Below are positions 18,801 through 20,063 of a DNA stretch of 20,063 bases, in pieces. The DNA lies in contig CAJURU010000043.1 in NCBI GenBank assembly GCA_910588845.1, positions 1-20,063 of the forward strand, given 5' to 3'. The number at the start of each line of letters is the position of its first letter. The stretch's first letter is position 1. A program made the position numbers and the translations under genes. Source of the stretch: an uncultured Lachnospiraceae bacterium. GTDB lineage: Bacteria; Bacillota; Clostridia; Lachnospirales; Lachnospiraceae. The notes below the pieces were generated by a model that made no database searches, had not been told where the DNA came from, and worked only from the letters and a program-made list of their open reading frames with translations.

Positions 18801-19214
18801 TCAAACAAGAAGTGGGCGACCGTCAGCAGCAAGGGCGTGGTAACGACCAAGAAAGCCGGCGCTGGCAAGACCGTTACCATCACGGCAACAGCCAAAGACG
18901 GCAGCAAGAAAAAGGGAACCATCAAGATAAAGATTATGAAAAAGGGCGTTACGAAGGTGACCCTCAAGGCGAAATCCAAGAAGGTGAAAGCTGGAAAGAA
19001 AGTAACCGTCAAGGCAACCGTAAGCCCCGGCAGCAAGAAGACCACCAACACGAAACTGGTCTGGAAGACTTCAAACAAGAAATGGGCGACCGTCAGCAGC
19101 AAGGGCGTGGTAACGACCAAGAAAGCCGGAAAGGGCAAGACCGTTACGATTACGGCAACTTCTACAGACGGCACTAAGAAGTCAGGAAAGATTAAGATTA
19201 AAATCTTAAAATAA
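12897..19214 (+). CDS. Very large secreted multi-domain carbohydrate-binding/adhesin-like protein
   Basis: I chose the ATG preceded by AAGGAGA (8-nt spacing) because it begins a normal signal peptide (RKGKRLLSWLL, cleavage near VQAA). An in-frame GTG 42 codons upstream would bury the signal. The mature part of the 2105-residue protein reads, approximately: a DNRLRE/CBM96-like domain (38-243); a MucBP-like domain (248-325); a Big-type Ig domain (328-403); an unassigned beta-rich domain (404-577); a second MucBP-like (580-667) and Big-type (668-748) pair; a LamG/ConA-like lectin domain (749-978); an atypical Ig domain (980-1082); a FIVAR helical domain (1083-1158); a second LamG-like (1160-1386) and atypical Ig domain (1387-1498); about six FIVAR-like helical repeats (1499-1928); and two lysine-rich Big_2 domains (1929-2105). 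I see no glycosidase or protease domain, LPXTG motif or SLH domain. It likely binds glycans or matrix; C-terminal attachment to the wall is inference. It is monocistronic, between its own promoter and terminator. Confidence 0.85.
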   Translation: MRKGKRLLSWLLTAAMVITGVNLGTLTPVQAAEGDSEYDLVLERFESGANNDANQSGKLAFITTSENNDTGNMNKGAGVNGTTYGGGPSVCGNNRAAGIQFKLPENVKAEEIDSAILTINVANVEGCNLNSGWTKAALYETANPTSWSLTGSEGNSGNLKDIPSVNGYEKNATIWSKENIAGNSLGAKTFDVTGAIKNAVNTEGLASIVLRLQTVRGGFKVSGLKTASDTEIPANAPTLKVITSKKSSVTVKYLDQSNNELKEAKTIEMVKVASPYTYEIAEDEKQFETESGVYVHDESASTMTIAEVKENAADNVITLVYKKAEPQSVTAPDTIYAIEGNQPILPKQLIASTNVEDYTLPVNVEWEDISEKKWVIGDNTVQGTAKGLPAENAKVTATVHVYECDEAIDEVVTAAHTENGTDGLHKLSRQYKGKIISEFDITTTGDVTDGAFIYPDSVLDNNNNIWNNGGAMLHFKKSQGFFNVRAGDGSGGGAANDPSSNGKAVYDGVSKYHVRIEMDSSTTPGTYRAFVTDPNGNVNEVGTKANGFRKYNQGIIESYYVGRSNFTITNHKIHWQSGYATLQVEYKAADGTSMAEYSTSTKEVAGISKTMDTALFTPKSIGGKTYLFDAENSGWDTDGNGTADTAATESADLPAAGETLKYIVQYKEAAFIGQAETIETKTIVGKNPILPTTVKASYEGMSEAVATEVTWDFDKFDFNTETADGAPLEVTGTFATGGQAKAKVHVKHAYLLAQYTFDGANPAADKTGNHADATFNNVEQNAAGVDGGSKGVKLKGGSNGSSNVKLPDDLLQLTGADGVSKITQDDFTVSMFINREKNGNSFAMVLHATQVGQTNPQGHLGLINRNDLMDMEYRIGAKTVANLTAKDNNDKNIYTPIGQWTHVAIVTNGSKDTAKLYLDGVLVGTVNGIVKPSQLVAQNNYLGRASWGDDDYKATFDDFEVYHGLLTEADIQKIANDRLCNAPVQDVYDNLELSLQSGETLDKAQITEDLNLPTEMQTSDGKTVQGLKITWESSDPAIRADGSVVRPSKGKGPAVVTLNAKIQYGSSTMTKIFSGLTVLEADGVSFIEFDEAYAEAKAQYNKAKAENIYTADSLAAMKAKLEAAEEVKKTQGTEDEDAEQVDAATAALKQASEVLVIKSFKDMGDALAAWYPMDSSADKAKDASGNGMDGTAAESVTFNRENGATFNGGNALENCITLPDELPVSDYMTFAFWAKDARGAKSNAFGIGSGDGFGDNSKTDAHFFYVNTYDNNKLVASMNPKYWSGASNISVDAAEQDTWHHVVCVLSGTNLTLYVNGEEVGAKDVAHTVKEMWDADPNTRAAYIGNCSYGKNPSNKDKDYKGSIRDFRIYNAALAQEHIAEIYAYRSTLAMKYAKDDVIEALGARVEDDGSVVLNITNLTAPEGKITLPETAYGDAKISWESSDNDVVNSADGTVSIPQQGDETVKEAELTAKITIGEGEAQKTENITFKCSVFYKLDIPTTDLENAISALKDKRLKERDYTSASWTALTEALHAAQAQVDRPTSAQAVADAKSALEDAESKLVSIVALRDKINAITDEMDALEANDYTETSWKALQDKLEAATAVLETANATQAAITEAVGSLPESAGAALKLCGDKKVLEDAIADAQALEAYKEAYTDATWGDLETALLAAKAEHAKRLEDYAPAAAALQEKIDALAVKDEYKLTAAMKAELDQKLAEAKAENLPSSNYTPLTWGKYKAALDAFEEVLGKNNATKAEAEDAAKALDAARAALTPVAAQIPSAEKKQELTTAYEQAITAAAGMKPESYTKESWEKYQKALASMKKIADRLAEENNNVTKNEIDTAIAELNAATQGLVRNVNKDALNKAIKDYSALKSSVYTSSTWSAFQTALNAAKKIAAKADATQQEVNSALATLNAKKAALKKAVKVTKVTLSADSKNIAAGKKVTVKAKVSPSKPTNKGLTWKSSNKKWATVSSKGVVTTKKAGAGKTVTITATAKDGSKKKGTIKIKIMKKGVTKVTLKAKSKKVKAGKKVTVKATVSPGSKKTTNTKLVWKTSNKKWATVSSKGVVTTKKAGKGKTVTITATSTDGTKKSGKIKIKILK
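18799..18859 (+). repeat. Direct repeat, copy 1, within the Big_2 coding region
   Basis: This 61-nt segment recurs exactly 270 nt downstream with one mismatch (G/A). It encodes the core of each Big_2 domain (SNKKWATVSSKGVVTTKKAG). The near-identity at DNA level points to recent duplication or gene conversion. Confidence 0.9.
19069..19129 (+). repeat. Direct repeat, copy 2, within the Big_2 coding region
   Basis: This is the partner of the 61-nt segment 270 nt upstream, with one mismatch in 61 positions. The spacing equals one 90-residue Big_2 unit, so recombination between the copies would remove one domain in frame. Confidence 0.9.
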
Positions 19215-19247
19215 GATGCGTATGCAATAGAAACGCACAATAGAATG

Positions 19248-19293
19248 TCCCTCCTTGCGGATGCTAACATCCATGAGGAGGGGCTTCTTTTTG
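19248..19293 (+). terminator. Rho-independent terminator of the large surface protein gene
   Basis: CCCTCCT (from 19249) pairs with AGGAGGG, with an inner GGATG-CTAA-CATCC stem, followed by CTTCTTTTTG. It lies about 35 nt after the stop codon. Confidence 0.88.
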
Positions 19294-19350
19294 TAATTTT
19301 GTTCTTGACTGATACCAGATAAGGATAGTTTTTAGATTGCCAAAAGCATA

Positions 19351-19379
19351 TTGAAAAAAGTTTTTGCATATGCTATAAT
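19351..19379 (+). promoter_or_regulatory. Strong promoter of the small antisense RNA
   Basis: TTGAAA (19351-19356), 17 nt, then a perfect TATAAT (19374-19379) with an extended TGC before it. This is the best promoter match in the window. No protein-coding start with a ribosome site follows it; a hairpin terminator lies about 45 nt downstream of the -10 box. Confidence 0.85.
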
Positions 19380-19390
19380 GCCGATAGGCA

Positions 19391-19411
19391 AAAAGATATG
19401 ACAGTTCCATG
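19391..19411 (+). repeat. Direct repeat a of the toxin/antisense locus
   Basis: AAAAGATATGACA, a 2-nt gap, then TCCATG. The 13-nt and 6-nt blocks are identical to repeat b, which has a 3-nt gap. It lies in the 5' part of the predicted antisense RNA. Confidence 0.85.
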
Positions 19412-19423
19412 AGAACGCAGAAT

Positions 19424-19473
19424 GAATCCCCAAACCGTAGTAGCGTACAGTCTGGGGATTCTTCTTTTCTTTT
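19424..19473. terminator. Shared hairpin terminator between convergent transcripts
   Basis: A 9-bp stem (GAATCCCCA at 19424 with TGGGGATTC ending at 19461) has partial inner pairing and is followed on the plus strand by TTCTTTTCTTTT. On the minus strand the following bases are less T-rich, so it should stop the small RNA better than the peptide mRNA. Confidence 0.8.
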
Positions 19474-19511
19474 ATAGTGGCAAAGCACCCACTAGGCTAT
19501 TTGTTGCCCTT

Positions 19512-19595
19512 TCAGTCACTGTCAAGCCATTTGATGATGTAGTGGCAGGCTACACCAGCCGCAACAGCGACTATAAAAGATATGACAAACTCCAT
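19512..19595 (-). CDS. 27-residue hydrophobic peptide, Fst-like type I toxin candidate
   Basis: The peptide is MEFVISFIVA, VAAGVACHYI, IKWLDSD: a single hydrophobic membrane-spanning segment followed by a short polar tail. The C-terminal K-W-L-D-x-D resembles the W-L...D ending of Fst-type toxins (Fst is slightly longer, about 33 residues). The ATG is preceded by an excellent GGAGGAGG site at 7-nt spacing, and the mRNA has an extended -10 TGCTATAAT. The leader can pair ACACC with GGTGT around the ribosome site, and a CCCG-GCAA-CGGG hairpin lies just upstream, so translation may be held back. A 6-bp hairpin (19475-19494) follows the stop in the mRNA. It faces a small RNA gene that carries a repeat of its start region. 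Such peptides act at the membrane when over-expressed; toxicity here is inference. Confidence 0.75.
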   Translation of the reverse strand: MEFVISFIVAVAAGVACHYIIKWLDSD

Positions 19596-19596
19596 G
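19575..19596 (-). repeat. Direct repeat b, over the peptide's translation start
   Basis: The plus strand reads AAAAGATATGACA, a 3-nt gap, TCCATG. It covers the start codon and the first seven codons of the small peptide and is the partner of repeat a. Antisense RNA carrying repeat a can pair here. Confidence 0.85.
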
Positions 19597-19641
19597 GAAA
19601 CACCTCCTCCCGTTGCCGGGTGTAGGTTGGACAACACAAGA

Positions 19642-19670
19642 ATTATAGCATATCCATTAATATTCTTCTA
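19642..19670 (-). promoter_or_regulatory. Promoter of the small peptide gene
   Basis: The minus strand carries TGCTATAAT (TATAAT at 19647-19642), an extended -10 box identical to that of the opposing promoter. The -35 region (TAGAAG at 17-nt spacing) is weak. The start would be near 19635, giving an mRNA of about 210 nt to the shared terminator. Confidence 0.65.
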
Positions 19671-19679
19671 TCCTTTTCT

Positions 19680-20063
19680 TAAAAGGCTTTAAGGTTGGGG
19701 TTGTGGCTGATACAATCCGATGCTCGCTATCTCTGTGGGCAATACCGCAGAGCATTTTTCCTGTGCAGCGGCATTTTTCCATACCTGTCTTACCCTCCGA
19801 AAAGAAAATCCTATGTCCCTGCACCTCTGTTCTGGATTCGGTTTCTCTTGACTTTTGGACAAATGAAAAAGCCGCCACACCGCACCACGAATGACAGGAG
19901 TGTTTTCTCCTTCTCGGATTCGCAATGCTATGTAACGGCTTTGAGATTCAAAACCATGCTGCCATACGCCAGTCGAAAAGGACGACTTACGTTCGGCGGC
20001 AGTCAGCTTTATCCATTGGCTGACATTTCATTCTTCCATCTATGTGCTATTTAATTTTCAATC
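19680..20063. other. About 380 nt without a supportable gene
   Basis: Both strands are open over part of this stretch, but none of the frames has a good ribosome site with ATG. One minus-strand frame from about 20020 to 19689 lacks ATG (only a TTG at 19925), and another begins at 19878. Their products are basic and unlike any family I recognise. It could be the remnant of a mobile element or a damaged gene; there are no flanking repeats to prove it. Confidence 0.4.

Larger units (their letters stand above)
19386..19473 (+). ncRNA. Candidate antisense RNA (par RNA II-like antitoxin)
   Basis: The predicted transcript is about 85-90 nt, from the strong promoter to the T-rich tail of a hairpin terminator. 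Near its 5' end it carries AAAAGATATGACA, 2 nt, TCCATG (19391-19411). The same two blocks occur at 19575-19596, over the start codon and first codons of the small peptide gene on the opposite strand. The RNA is therefore complementary to the peptide mRNA at its translation start, and again at the shared terminator region. This is the arrangement of RNA II in the enterococcal pAD1 par system (direct repeats plus shared terminator, RNA of roughly this size). Its function as antitoxin is inference. Confidence 0.7.

Noticed and set aside
18512..19369. Long minus-strand open frame opposite the C-terminus of the surface protein
   Set aside because: It is a shadow of the lysine-rich, low-complexity plus-strand frame and has no start signals of its own.
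19422..19625. Plus-strand 67-codon open frame across the toxin/antisense locus
   Set aside because: It runs through the terminator hairpin and the opposite-strand peptide gene and has no ribosome site.
19657..20054. Overlapping open frames on both strands near the window end
   Set aside because: They have weak or non-ATG starts, no ribosome sites and no recognisable motifs, and they overlap each other; none can be supported as a gene.

Overview
The window looks like chromosomal DNA of a Gram-positive Clostridia-type bacterium, most likely a gut Lachnospiraceae. This is inferred from strong AGGAGG ribosome sites, moderate base composition, terminators with T tails, the Bacillus yceG/yceH-type Ter genes, and a very large secreted protein built of FIVAR, LamG-like and Big-type modules. 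No rRNA, tRNA, CRISPR array or intact insertion sequence was seen.

Layout. (1) 1-2457: a promoter, a secreted protein with PPC-like beta-sandwich domains, and a small unrecognised cytoplasmic protein, closed by a strong terminator. (2) 2541-8702: a promoter, a rhomboid protease, YceG, a TelA-family protein and three tandem TerD paralogs, with a hairpin terminator or attenuator after the third. The genes are tightly packed except for a 164-nt AT-rich gap before the first terD. (3) 8738-12261: a P2B-type Ca2+ ATPase and a Cof-like HAD hydrolase on the same strand. They probably belong to the Ter functional neighbourhood: Ca2+-binding TerD proteins, a Ca2+ pump, a membrane-stress TelA protein and a YceG/HAD pair of the 'biosynthetic module' type. 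No terC is present. (4) 12262-12770: a non-coding stretch rich in palindromes, including a 21-bp-arm inverted repeat and a GC-richer structured part. (5) 12897-19214: a 2105-residue secreted multi-domain protein with carbohydrate-binding-type modules but no catalytic domain or LPXTG anchor that I can see, ending in two lysine-rich Big_2 repeats. (6) 19351-19670: a compact locus with the architecture of the enterococcal par/Fst type I toxin-antitoxin. A 27-residue hydrophobic peptide gene on the minus strand and a small RNA on the plus strand converge on a hairpin terminator. They share direct repeats that make the small RNA complementary to the peptide's start region. (7) 19680-20063: no gene that I can support.

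The most interesting item is the convergent toxin/antisense RNA locus, whose peptide gene is very short (84 bases). Next are the Ter/Ca2+ operon (no TerC, a third TerD with an altered metal motif, a triple repeat in YceG) and the palindrome cluster.
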